Below, one piece after another: positions 55,921-64,000 of a stretch of 64,000 bases of DNA (positions within the stretch are counted from its first letter, which is position 1; each line of letters starts with the position of its first letter). The DNA is taken from assembly GCF_000260985.4 (NCBI RefSeq), contig NC_017857.3:372001-436000 (forward strand). Reading direction: 5' to 3'. Origin of the DNA: Methylophaga nitratireducenticrescens (lineage in GTDB: Bacteria; Pseudomonadota; Gammaproteobacteria; Nitrosococcales; Methylophagaceae). Both the position numbers and the translations under genes were made by a program. Below the pieces are notes generated by a model, which made no database searches, had not been told where the DNA came from, and saw only the letters and a program-made list of their open reading frames with translations.

Positions 55921-58038
55921 ATGCATGATAAAAAAATTATCCGTCCGGAAGAAAACTGTTGGCGTTATGTTCAGGCTGACAGAGCCTCCTTGTTGGTGGA
56001 TGGAAAAAATTACTTTCGTACCCTGCAGACTGCAATTTCACAAGCACAATCTGCCGTTTATATTCTTGCCTGGGATATTGACAGCCGACTGAGACTGGTG
56101 CGAGGGGAAACCCATACGGATTTGCCTGCGGAATTAGGAGAGTTGATTAATGCCGTTCTCAAGCAGAAGCCGGAGCTAAATATTTATATCCTCAACTGGG
56201 ACTGGGCAATGCTCTATACGCTGGAGCGGGAATGGCTACCCCTGTTTCGCCCCAGTTGGAAAAAGCAGCCCCGATTACATTATCAGCTTGATGGTGAGTG
56301 CCCATTTGGTAGTTCTCAGCACCAGAAAGTGGTTGTTATCGATGATAAAATCGCTTTCTGTGGTGGTATTGATCCGGGTAAACATCGCTGGGACAGCAGT
56401 GAACATGCACCGGACGATCAGCGTCGTATTGATCCTGATAATGAGCTCTATCCCCCTTTTCATGATATGCAGATGATGGTTGATGGAGAAGCGGCAAAGA
56501 GCCTGGCAGAATTGGCGCGGCAACGTTGGCAAAAAGCAACAGGTCAGCATCTCGATCCCCCCTCCCCAAATCAGGATGATATTTGGCCTGACGATATCAA
56601 CGTTGATTTTCGACAGGTCAATATTGCTATTGCCCGAACCCAGCCGGAATTTAAGGGGAACAGGGAAATTACCGAAGTTGAAATTCTTTACCTGGATGCC
56701 ATTGCGGCGGCCCAAAAACTTATCTACATAGAAAATCAGTATTTTACCTCCTGGAAATTGGCGGAGGTTTTAGCCCAGCGACTTAAGGAGCAAGATGGTC
56801 CGGAGGTGGTAATTATCTGTCCCAGAATGACCGGTGGCTGGCTTGAACAGCACACAATGGATGTGTTGCGTGCAAGAGTCAGCCGAAAGCTGTGTGATGC
56901 CGATAAATATGATCGTTTGCGGATCTGTTACCCGCATCACGAGGCATTAGGCGATATTTACATCAGCCTGCATAGCAAGATGATGATTGTTGATGATGTG
57001 TTTTTGCGAGTGGGCTCAGCAAATTTAAGTAATCGCTCGATGGGGCTTGATAGTGAATGTGACTTGGCGATTGAAGCAGAAAATGCAGAACAGTCTGATG
57101 CGATAAAAGCTTTTCGCCATAGATTGCTGAGTGAGCATCTTGATGTTTCAGCGAATGAACTTGAGGAAATGCTAGCAGAGCATGATTCGCTGATCTCGTT
57201 GATTAATGCTCGTGAACAGTTTCCACGGACCTTGAGAAGGTTGGATTGTGAAATTGACGAAAGCATCGATGAATTAACCCCCACAGCTGATTATATTGAT
57301 CCTGAACGCCCGGTAGACTCGGTTGAAATGAGCCGGAAGCTGGTACCAATTGATGAGCCAAAATCTCCAAAAAAACAGATCATTATCGCTGCATTAGTAT
57401 TATTGGCCGTCATTGCAATGACGGCTTTATGGAAGTGGACACCACTAAATGACTGGTTAACAGCTGAAAATCTTCAACAACTGATCGAGACCCTCAACGA
57501 CTATCCTTTTACTCCCCTTATTGTTATTACCGGTTTTGCTGTTGCGGGTTTGCTCGCCATACCGCTGACCTTACTGGTCGTGGCCGTTGCGATAAGTTTT
57601 GGTGCATGGCCGGGTAGTCTCTACGCTATTCTGGGGTCAATGCTGAGTGCGATTTTGGGATATATCGTTGGTGAGTGGCTGGGTCGGAGAAGCGTGTCGC
57701 AAATGGCCGGATCAAAATTAAACCGATTGTCCAAACGTTTGGCCAATCATGGTGTGATGGCCGTTATTACGGTTCGGATTATTCCCGTCGCACCCTTTGT
57801 GTTGATAAACCTGGTCGCTGGCGCTTCTCATATCAAATTAAGAGACTTTATCTGGGGAACCCTGCTGGGAATGTTACCGGGGATTTTAGCAATAACCGTT
57901 TTTGCGAATTCGCTGTTACGTGTCGTTCAACAGCCCGAACCATTAGAGATTACTATTTTTGTATTGGTGGTTTTAGGGATTGGTAGCTTGATGTACGGTG
58001 TCAAAAGATGGCTGAACAGAATTTCGACAGACACGTGA
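55921..58038 (+). CDS. Phospholipase D/cardiolipin synthase-like protein fused to a VTT (DedA-like) membrane domain
   Basis: About 705 residues. Two HKD motifs of the phospholipase D superfamily: HQKVVVIDDKIAFCGGID near residue 130 and HSKMMIVDDVFLRVGSANLSNRSMG near 350, so it is a complete pseudo-dimeric active site. From about residue 480 a membrane part begins: a helix (IIAALVLLAVIAMTALWKW) and a VTT/SNARE-associated (TVP38-like) domain with TPLIVITGFAVAGLLAIPLT and GSMLSAILGYIVGEWLG. The fusion puts lipid transphosphatidylation next to a lipid-scramblase-like domain. Start: ATG 55921 is likely (GGGAG upstream); ATG 55891 adds 10 residues. The C-terminus overlaps the next gene by 31 bases. 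Confidence 0.9.
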   Translation: MHDKKIIRPEENCWRYVQADRASLLVDGKNYFRTLQTAISQAQSAVYILAWDIDSRLRLVRGETHTDLPAELGELINAVLKQKPELNIYILNWDWAMLYTLEREWLPLFRPSWKKQPRLHYQLDGECPFGSSQHQKVVVIDDKIAFCGGIDPGKHRWDSSEHAPDDQRRIDPDNELYPPFHDMQMMVDGEAAKSLAELARQRWQKATGQHLDPPSPNQDDIWPDDINVDFRQVNIAIARTQPEFKGNREITEVEILYLDAIAAAQKLIYIENQYFTSWKLAEVLAQRLKEQDGPEVVIICPRMTGGWLEQHTMDVLRARVSRKLCDADKYDRLRICYPHHEALGDIYISLHSKMMIVDDVFLRVGSANLSNRSMGLDSECDLAIEAENAEQSDAIKAFRHRLLSEHLDVSANELEEMLAEHDSLISLINAREQFPRTLRRLDCEIDESIDELTPTADYIDPERPVDSVEMSRKLVPIDEPKSPKKQIIIAALVLLAVIAMTALWKWTPLNDWLTAENLQQLIETLNDYPFTPLIVITGFAVAGLLAIPLTLLVVAVAISFGAWPGSLYAILGSMLSAILGYIVGEWLGRRSVSQMAGSKLNRLSKRLANHGVMAVITVRIIPVAPFVLINLVAGASHIKLRDFIWGTLLGMLPGILAITVFANSLLRVVQQPEPLEITIFVLVVLGIGSLMYGVKRWLNRISTDT

Positions 58039-58742
58039 CCCAAATAAAACAACCAATTACCCTCAAGATCGCTACTTATAATATTCATGCCTGCATAGGG
58101 GGGGATGGACAATTTGATCCTGCCCGTATCGCTGCCGTTTTAAAAGAAATCGATGCCGATATTATTGCTTTACAGGAAGTCGAACACCATTCGATTGATG
58201 AGCTGGACTTACTGGAGTATCTGGCCTATCAGACGGGGCATGAAGCTATTGCCGGTCCGACATTGTTTCGGGAAACCCGTCATTATGGCAATGCCCTGCT
58301 AACAAAATTACCATTAAAGTCCTTCAAACATATTGATTTAAGTGTTGCTGGTTTCGAGCCGCGAGGAGCTATCGAAGCGACTTTTGATGTCGCCGGCTAT
58401 GAACTGCAGGTAATTACAACCCATTTAGGGTTGAAGTCGGCAGAGCGACGCTGGCAGGTGAAGCAGTTACTCGATGTTAAATCACAACAGGAAGCCGATA
58501 TCAGCTGTTTACTGGGTGATGTGAATGAGTGGTTGTTATGGGGACGCCCATTGCGTTGGTTGCACAGACATTTCAGTACGCCACCACATTTGGCTACTTT
58601 TCCGGCTCGCTGGCCACTTTTTGCTCTGGATCGAATTTGGATTGCACCGCAACGATGCCAAATTAAGCTATCAGTGCATAAATCTGTATTGGCAAAACAG
58701 GCGTCAGATCATTTACCGCTGGTAGCCAACATTGCTTTCTGA
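58008..58742 (+). CDS. Endonuclease/exonuclease/phosphatase (EEP) family protein
   Basis: A 244-residue metal-dependent hydrolase of the EEP fold. Catalytic motifs: ATYNIHAC (Asn) at residues 24-31, IIALQEVEHH (Glu) at 53-62, TTHLG near 144, LLGDVNEW (Asp, Asn) near 170, and ASDHLPLV (Asp-His) near 232. The set is complete. Substrate could be nucleic acid or phospholipid/phosphodiester; a phosphatase role would suit its place after the PLD-VTT gene, with which it overlaps by 31 bases. A run of seven G at 58098-58104 lies in frame near the N-terminus. Confidence 0.9.
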   Translation: MAEQNFDRHVTQIKQPITLKIATYNIHACIGGDGQFDPARIAAVLKEIDADIIALQEVEHHSIDELDLLEYLAYQTGHEAIAGPTLFRETRHYGNALLTKLPLKSFKHIDLSVAGFEPRGAIEATFDVAGYELQVITTHLGLKSAERRWQVKQLLDVKSQQEADISCLLGDVNEWLLWGRPLRWLHRHFSTPPHLATFPARWPLFALDRIWIAPQRCQIKLSVHKSVLAKQASDHLPLVANIAF

Positions 58743-58805
58743 TCGCCAGCAAAAAGTTAAGACAGGTTTAGTTGTATAAAGCCATCCTGAAAGGTGCTGC
58801 ATAAG

Positions 58806-58964
58806 ATGACGGCTTTTCGATTAACCTTCTTACTCGACACGGATCTTCCCCAGCATATTTTTGGCAAGTTAAAAAGCTATCAAGTTGAATACAACGATCA
58901 ATTTCAGCCTTTTCGTTACGCTCAGCCACATTATTTAGGTACACTGATTTATCTCTTGATCTGA
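58806..58964 (+). CDS. Possible small protein of unknown function
   Basis: An open frame of 52 codons (MTAFRLTFLLDTDLPQHIFG..., ending TLIYLLI) lying between the EEP gene and the DUF748 gene in the same direction. GAAAGG is 14 bases before the ATG, a poor distance. It has no signal or membrane mark. It may be a short real gene or noise; I have no family. Confidence 0.3.
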   Translation: MTAFRLTFLLDTDLPQHIFGKLKSYQVEYNDQFQPFRYAQPHYLGTLIYLLI

Positions 58965-58979
58965 GACAATCCATCAACT

Positions 58980-61934
58980 ATGAAATCTGTCAAAAACACC
59001 TTTCCCGAATACCGACGTTTATTGATCTGGGTTGCCGGTATTCTGCTGCTATATACCTTGATAGGCTTTTTTCTCCTGCCTTGGCTGACCGAACGCCAAT
59101 TGCTGAAAACATTGAATAAACGGCTGGGCATTGAAGCCACGGTCGAAAAAATACATTTCAATCCTTATACGTTTGAAGTGACGATCGACATGCTACATTT
59201 GGCTAATGAACAGGATGAGCCACTGGCGGCATGGGACCGGCTCTATCTCAATCTGCAGCCACTCCAACTGTTGCAACTTAAGCTACGAATTGACGAAATC
59301 ACTTTTGATGCACCAGAACTGCATTTCCGACGTTACTCGACAAGCGACAATACACTGACCCGATTAACCGACCGTTGGAAGGCGACTACTAAAGATGAGG
59401 TGGTTGTAGAAAATATGGAGCAGGAAGAGGCCAGCAGGCAGGATGAACCTCTTTTCGTGCTGGAAATCGGTGAGTTCAATTATAGCAATGGTGAAATTAC
59501 CTATCGTGATGATGTGCCAGCGACCCGTTTTGAAACAATATTGAAGCCAATTGATATTCATCTGGATCATTTTTCAACAGCAGCCGGACAAATGGCGAGC
59601 AAGGATCTGGTGATTGCGCTGGAAAATGACAGCAGGCTGAGCTTAAATGGCAATATAGTGTTCTCTCCATTGCAGTTTTCCGGTCAGGTTAACCTGCAAA
59701 ACTTCAGTCTGCAGACACCTTATCGGTATCTGCAGGCTCAGCTGCCGTTTGAACTGAAACAAGGCAGACTGGGTTTAGCGTTTGCTTATGATATTGATCT
59801 GGTCGATACCGCAAATGTAGAACTGAGTGAAATCACTCTGGATCTGTCCGGATTCAGCCTTCATCAACCGGGTGAATCCGCGGCTTTATTACAAAGCGGA
59901 GTACTGAAGGCTAAAAATGGTTATTTTATTTTTCCGGATAATCAGCTCAGCATTGGTGATGTGGTGCTTAATGACTTTAAGCTGGCAGCATCACAAAATA
60001 GTGTGGGAGAACTCAATTGGCTGCAACTGTTTGAGCCATTGCTCAGTGGCAATACTGATGGCGAGCCGATAGAGGGTGAAGTGCAGCAGCTGCAACTGAA
60101 TATTGCCAATATTGAAGTGGTTAATACTGAACTGACTTTAGAAGACCAAACACCCGCCATACCGGCCAATCTCACCTTGATGTTATCTGCAGAGATGCAG
60201 GATTTCAGTCTGTCAGATGATCAACAGATGCCTTTTAAGACGAATATCAGCCTGGCGTCAGGTGGGGTTATTACTGTACAAGGGCTGTTACAGCTATTTC
60301 CTGCATTAGCTGTTCAGGTCGATACAGATATTGAGCAAATGTCACTATTACCGGTTCAGCCCTATTTAAGTGAATTTGCCTATATTGAAATGGTCAGTGG
60401 CAAAATTGATTCTATCGCCAGCTTCACCATTGATCAGCAAGAGCCGTTAGGCATACAGGGCAACCTGACGCTTTCCACTTTGCAGCTAGATAACCAGCTG
60501 CTTGAAGAAAAGTTGTTAGGCATCGACACGTTAGCCGTGAACAGTTTTGATTTTTCACTCGCCGGGCAGCGTACGGCTATTTCAGAAATCGTTATCGATG
60601 CGCTTTACAGTCGGGTATTAATTAATGAAAACGGCGAGACCAATCTGGCTTTATTGATGAAAGATCCACCGAAAACAGAAAATATTGATGCGGATATGAG
60701 GGGGGCGGGTGACGCAACGGGTTATGAATTTGCGTTGGGACGGGTCAAGATTAACAACGCCAGTTCGCGCTTTACCGATCAGAATCTGCCAATTGTTTTT
60801 GATGCCCAGATGCAGAATTTGAACGGTGAAATAAGTGGCTTTTCGACCCGCTCGAAACAACCAGTAGATATTGCTCTGGAAGGGCAAGTCGATGAATATG
60901 GCATGGTGGTCATAGAGGGTGCGATAAATCCACGGAATGTCACAGATCAAACGGTAATCAACCTGGCGTTCAGCAATCTGGATCTGCCAGCCATGAGTCC
61001 TTACACCGTCAAATTTGCCGGACGACGAATTGCTGAAGGAAAAGGCGATATTGATCTGAGTTACGAGATTGTTGAAAGCGAGTTAACGGCATCAAACAAT
61101 ATTGTGATCCGCGATATCCGTTTAGGCGAACGTGTTGAATCACCAGATGCAATGGATTTGCCATTGGATCTGACCGTGGGATTACTCAAAAACAGCGATG
61201 GTGTAATCGAACTCAATATACCCGTGAGTGGCAATGTAAACGACCCACAATTCGCGATGGGTCCTGTGATTCGTGGGGCTATAGGTAATGCACTAAAGAA
61301 TATTGTGACGGCACCTTTCCGCTTTCTCGGCAGCCTGATAGGTCTTGGTAATGACGATGAAGCCATAGACGAGATTCGGTTTCGTGCAGGACGAGCTGAT
61401 CTGGCGCCACCCGAGCAGGAAAAGCTGCATAAGTTAGTTGAAGCCTTATCACAACGCCCACAACTGACACTGCAAATACCGGCCCCGTTTGATAAAGCTG
61501 CCGACGGGCAGAGGTTACGAGTCACGGCGGTGGAAACACGAATCGAAAGCCGTTTAGATGATACAGAATCCACCCAACAACGCGATGAAAAACGTCAGCA
61601 AGTGCTGGAAGACTTATATCGTCAAGCCGGTCTGAGCCCTGACTTGCAAACCCTGCAACAAGAATTTTCAGCAAGCGCTGAAGGCGAGGAGCAGACAGAA
61701 CCTCAACGGGACATGCTGGCGTATAACGCAGCATTAAAGGAACGGCTAATCGAAGCCGAACCGGTCACTGTTGATCAGTTGCAGTCACTGGCAGAGCAGA
61801 GACAGCAAACTGTTGTGGCTTTCATCAAGCAAAGCGCTGAATTAAACGATGACCAACTGCAAACCACTGACAATTTTTCCACTAAAGTTGATGATGGCTG
61901 GCTGAGCATGAAGTTTGATTTGGATACGCTCTGA
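58980..61934 (+). CDS. DUF748-family (AsmA-like) membrane-anchored protein
   Basis: A 984-residue protein with one N-terminal helix (LLIWVAGILLLYTLIGFFLLPWL, residues 13-35), followed by a very long periplasmic beta-rich part. The family marks are seen: LNKRLGIEATVEKIHFNPYTFEV, LNLQPLQLLQLKLRIDEITFDAPELHF near 85-115, and the repeated DLPAMSPYTVKFAGRRIAEGKG near 680. Members of the AsmA/DUF748 group are thought to move lipids between membranes. The C-terminal 200 residues are helical and charged (RIESRLDDTESTQQRDEKRQQ). It is placed after lipid-related PLD-VTT and EEP genes, which suits an envelope role. Confidence 0.88.
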   Translation: MKSVKNTFPEYRRLLIWVAGILLLYTLIGFFLLPWLTERQLLKTLNKRLGIEATVEKIHFNPYTFEVTIDMLHLANEQDEPLAAWDRLYLNLQPLQLLQLKLRIDEITFDAPELHFRRYSTSDNTLTRLTDRWKATTKDEVVVENMEQEEASRQDEPLFVLEIGEFNYSNGEITYRDDVPATRFETILKPIDIHLDHFSTAAGQMASKDLVIALENDSRLSLNGNIVFSPLQFSGQVNLQNFSLQTPYRYLQAQLPFELKQGRLGLAFAYDIDLVDTANVELSEITLDLSGFSLHQPGESAALLQSGVLKAKNGYFIFPDNQLSIGDVVLNDFKLAASQNSVGELNWLQLFEPLLSGNTDGEPIEGEVQQLQLNIANIEVVNTELTLEDQTPAIPANLTLMLSAEMQDFSLSDDQQMPFKTNISLASGGVITVQGLLQLFPALAVQVDTDIEQMSLLPVQPYLSEFAYIEMVSGKIDSIASFTIDQQEPLGIQGNLTLSTLQLDNQLLEEKLLGIDTLAVNSFDFSLAGQRTAISEIVIDALYSRVLINENGETNLALLMKDPPKTENIDADMRGAGDATGYEFALGRVKINNASSRFTDQNLPIVFDAQMQNLNGEISGFSTRSKQPVDIALEGQVDEYGMVVIEGAINPRNVTDQTVINLAFSNLDLPAMSPYTVKFAGRRIAEGKGDIDLSYEIVESELTASNNIVIRDIRLGERVESPDAMDLPLDLTVGLLKNSDGVIELNIPVSGNVNDPQFAMGPVIRGAIGNALKNIVTAPFRFLGSLIGLGNDDEAIDEIRFRAGRADLAPPEQEKLHKLVEALSQRPQLTLQIPAPFDKAADGQRLRVTAVETRIESRLDDTESTQQRDEKRQQVLEDLYRQAGLSPDLQTLQQEFSASAEGEEQTEPQRDMLAYNAALKERLIEAEPVTVDQLQSLAEQRQQTVVAFIKQSAELNDDQLQTTDNFSTKVDDGWLSMKFDLDTL

Positions 61935-62043
61935 ATGATTTTTTGAGTAAGAAATGAAAAGGTCAAAAATGAAAAGCCGACCATTAATAAATATTGTGGG
62001 ACCAACGGTCTTACTATCATGCTGTTAAAAATAGGTGGAAAGA

Positions 62044-62313
62044 ATGGAAACTTCCGCATATCAGAATCTGAAGCTAACTATTCTTGACGTCCTGGGCCTT
62101 TCCAAAGATGCCATTCATATACATGTAGGTTTGCTGGTGTTCTTCCTGGCTGTAGTACTGTGGCGGCGCGGGCGGTTCGATGTATTAGCTTTGTTTCCAG
62201 TGTTCTTTGTGGCAATTACAATGGAGATTTTAGATTTACACGACGATTTGGGATCGCTTGGCTATATGCGCTGGTCGGCAAGCCTTCATGATCTAATAAA
62301 CACTTTTTTCTAG
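62044..62313 (+). CDS. Small membrane protein of unknown function
   Basis: An 89-residue protein with two hydrophobic helices at about residues 27-41 (IHVGLLVFFLAVVLW) and 48-64 (VLALFPVFFVAITMEIL), joined by the basic RRGRFD loop. The C-terminal part is soluble and acidic (LHDDLGSLGYMRWSASLHDLINTFF). I do not recognise the family; a distant VanZ-like pattern is possible but unsupported. The start is ATG 62044 with GGTGGAAAG upstream; GTG 62035 is an alternative. Confidence 0.65.
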   Translation: METSAYQNLKLTILDVLGLSKDAIHIHVGLLVFFLAVVLWRRGRFDVLALFPVFFVAITMEILDLHDDLGSLGYMRWSASLHDLINTFF

Positions 62314-62591
62314 CCTACACTTGTTGTAATTTTAAGAAAGTGGTTGGGAAGTCGGGAGAACTTATAATAATGCGATACACCCAATACCAAACTTTCACTG
62401 TGCTGGAGTTTGTCAACTGAAGTTGCCTTTAGTTATTGTCGGTATCTAATGATGAGTCTATTTGCATTTATCGCTTATGCAATTGATAAATATTTATTGG
62501 TTAACTGTTTTGTTGAATTTAGCTGGTTTGTTTTGGCTTCATACAGAAAAAGGAACAAACTTCATGAATAGTGGGGTTTTTTCATTATTCA

Positions 62592-62835
62592 ATGGCTAAC
62601 AAACCTGAACTCGGGATAAGAAAATGAACTAAGTGCCTGCTTACGGATCAGATCTTTCGAGCAAGAATAATTTGATCACAAAGGCAAGCAGGCATGGACA
62701 AGTTAGTTGAAATTTTCTGTGAAGTCGATGATTTTTGCCAGAAATTTATTCCTGTCTGGCAGCAGGAATTGCTGAAAAACGGAGATAAACGTCGGAATAG
62801 GCCAGGTCGCTTATCAGAAAGTGAAGTCATAGTGA
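62592..62835 (+). mobile_element. 5' remnant of an IS982-family insertion sequence
   Basis: The transposase fragment starts at ATG 62694 (MDKLVEIFCEVDDFCQKFIP..., then GDKRRNRPGRLSESEV), which is the highly typical N-terminus of IS982 transposases. After about 45 codons homology stops near 62830 and the frame runs into the end of norQ, so at least 80% of the gene is missing. An inverted pair TGCCTGCTT / AAGCAGGCA (62634-62642, 62686-62694) covers the start codon and may have limited translation. The left boundary is not clear; CCTGAACTCGGGATAAG at 62604-62620 resembles IS982 ends. Confidence 0.75.
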
Positions 62836-62847
62836 AGCTCTGGTTAT

Positions 62848-63621
62848 TTAGAAATAATTATCAATTATGCGCGAAATAGTTTTCAGTGTTTCGGCGTCAT
62901 CGGATAAAGGTTCTGCCAGGCAGGAATAACAGGCCTGTTTCGGATCCACACCGGATTTAATCATAATTGCACAATAAACCAAGAGACGGGTTGAGGGAGC
63001 TTCTTCCAGATCGTGTTCCTGTAAGCGCCGCAAATCTTGTGCGAGACTAATTAAAAGTGAAGCGGTCTGCTTTTCTATGCCCGTTTCCTGACACAAGATA
63101 ACGATTTCATGATCTGTTTGGGGATAATCAAAGCTTAGAGATACAAATCGTTGTCGGGTACTGGGTTTTAAGCCTTTCATGGCATTCTGATAACCCGGGT
63201 TATAAGACATGACTAACATGAAGTTGGGATGTGCCTGGATTAATTCTCCTGTGCGTTCCAATGGTAGTTCGCGGCGATGATCAGAGAGTGGATGCAGTAC
63301 AACGGTAGTATCTTTACGTGCTTCTACTACTTCATCAAGATAACAAATAGCGCCTTCCCGTACAGCTCTGGTTAGCGGCCCATCCTGCCAATATGTGCCA
63401 CTGCCATCGATCAAGTGACGTCCTACCAGGTCTGTTGCTGACAAGTCATCATGACAGGCGATGGTATATAACGGTCGTTCTAGTTGTTCCGCCATATATT
63501 GAACAAAGCGGGTTTTGCCACAGCCAGTAGGCCCTTTTAATAAAACCGGTAAGCGGTTATTTGCTGCTGCCAGGAAAATCTCGACTTCATTGTTCTGTGA
63601 AATATAATTTAAATTAGCCAT
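62848..63621 (-). CDS. norQ: NorQ/CbbQ-family MoxR-type AAA+ ATPase
   Basis: A 257-residue chaperone-like AAA+ ATPase. Walker A is in LLKGPTGCGKTRF (residues about 26-38), followed by the family pattern ACHDDLSATDLVGRHL, Walker B ICYLDEVVEARKDTTVVLHPLSDHRR, and sensor/arginine region SYNPGYQNAMKGLKPSTRQRF. NorQ together with NorD activates the nitric oxide reductase NorBC by inserting its non-haem iron; CbbQ with CbbO activates Rubisco in the same manner. Sequence cannot separate these two; the name norQ is chosen because Hmp/NsrR are present. It lies 18 bases after norD. Confidence 0.85.
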   Translation of the reverse strand: MANLNYISQNNEVEIFLAAANNRLPVLLKGPTGCGKTRFVQYMAEQLERPLYTIACHDDLSATDLVGRHLIDGSGTYWQDGPLTRAVREGAICYLDEVVEARKDTTVVLHPLSDHRRELPLERTGELIQAHPNFMLVMSYNPGYQNAMKGLKPSTRQRFVSLSFDYPQTDHEIVILCQETGIEKQTASLLISLAQDLRRLQEHDLEEAPSTRLLVYCAIMIKSGVDPKQACYSCLAEPLSDDAETLKTISRIIDNYF

Positions 63622-63639
63622 AGAAAGGATTCATCCATT

Positions 63640-64000
63640 TTAGTTTTTGGTCAGATTCAGATACAGCCGGGGCAGTAGTATGGGTAAACGTGCTGGATCG
63701 CTGATTAGACAAAAGCCCTGTTCGCCAAAAAGATAGGGCAGGTATTTATTTGCTTCGTGGTCAATAGTGATACAGAAGGGTTTAATCCCTTGCTTTTTTG
63801 CTTCAAGAATTGCCTGGCGCGTATCTTCGATACCGTAACGACCTTCATAGTGATCGATGTCGTTTGGTTTACCATCGGACAAAATCAGCATTAACTTCTG
63901 CTGGGTTTTTTGCTCTTTCAGTATTTCTGTCGACTGGCGGATGGCGGTCCCCATACGGGTATAATATCCAGGCTTTAATGAATGAATTCGCCCATAAACA
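63640..64000 (-). CDS. norD: NorD/CbbO-family protein, C-terminal part (cut by window end)
   Basis: The last 119 codons of a von Willebrand factor A-type protein; its start lies beyond 64000. Seen: RIHSLKPGYYTRMGTAIRQST, a NorD-typical stretch, then the vWA strand LMLILSDGKPNDIDHYEGRYG and the closing YLFGEQGFCLISDPARLP. The frame is open to the window edge. With NorQ it forms a chaperone complex for nitric oxide reductase, inferred from the family; norCB are not in this window. Confidence 0.85.
   Translation of the reverse strand, partial: VYGRIHSLKPGYYTRMGTAIRQSTEILKEQKTQQKLMLILSDGKPNDIDHYEGRYGIEDTRQAILEAKKQGIKPFCITIDHEANKYLPYLFGEQGFCLISDPARLPILLPRLYLNLTKN

Overview
The window looks like chromosome of a gammaproteobacterium of moderate GC. 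Class II fructose-bisphosphate aldolase of the Calvin-cycle subtype, a NorQ/NorD pair, molybdo-hydroxylase genes, abundant c-di-GMP signalling and a sodium-coupled transporter set would fit a marine methylotroph such as Methylophaga. That assignment is inferred from gene content only. No rRNA, tRNA, CRISPR array or prophage was found.

Layout. 0-5.6 kb: aldolase, an ankyrin protein, two tiny envelope proteins (YqaE/PMP3-like and entericidin-like), then a FecR-domain/OmpA-like lipoprotein/TolC operon with a near-perfect CRP-type site upstream. 5.6-7.8 kb: a molybdopterin oxidoreductase pseudogene with several lesions. 8.1-14.7 kb: thiol peroxidase, an unknown protein, a two-subunit molybdenum hydroxylase with XdhC-like and MocA-like maturation proteins, and a convergent Crp/Fnr-type regulator. 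15-17 kb: a group of small membrane or stress proteins (DUF1328, a lipoprotein, DUF883/YqjD, a YqjE-like protein, a small HTH-like protein, YjfB). 17.1-24.9 kb: solute:sodium symporter, lipoprotein, then a His-rich exported protein and a CzcCBA-type heavy-metal RND pump. 25-28.4 kb: a DUF4168 protein with a sigma-54-like promoter, facing a histidine kinase/sigma-54 activator operon. 28.4-31.8 kb: WG-repeat protein, glutathione reductase, peroxiredoxin. 31.9-37.1 kb: hybrid kinase plus REC-EAL-GAF-GGDEF protein. 37.2-39.6 kb: formyl-THF cyclo-ligase and an NsrR-like regulator divergent from flavohaemoglobin. 39.7-42.7 kb: an OmpR/PhoQ-like two-component operon bracketed by two PepSY proteins. 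43-46.4 kb: cyclopropane synthase with an N-terminal frameshift at a C7 tract, catalase, Dps. 46.8-50 kb: aldehyde dehydrogenase and an acetolactate-synthase-like enzyme. 50-54 kb: an orphan MotB-like protein and a CHASE-PAS-PAS-GGDEF-EAL protein. 54.4-62.3 kb: NSS transporter, phospholipase D/VTT fusion, EEP-family hydrolase, DUF748 protein, a small membrane protein. 62.6-64 kb: IS982-family remnant, then NorQ and a NorD truncated by the window end.

Common themes are oxidative and nitrosative defence (Tpx, Prx, Gor, catalase, Dps, Hmp/NsrR, NorQD), envelope stress and metal efflux, and signalling. Across the window runs a dispersed palindromic repeat family: two full copies of about 320-340 bp, a deleted copy, a 60-bp mini copy and a solo end. 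Members share terminal inverted repeats and three of them sit within a few bases of a stop codon. The most promising observations are this repeat family, the sigma-54 promoter opposite the kinase/activator operon, and the C7-tract frameshift in the cyclopropane synthase gene.
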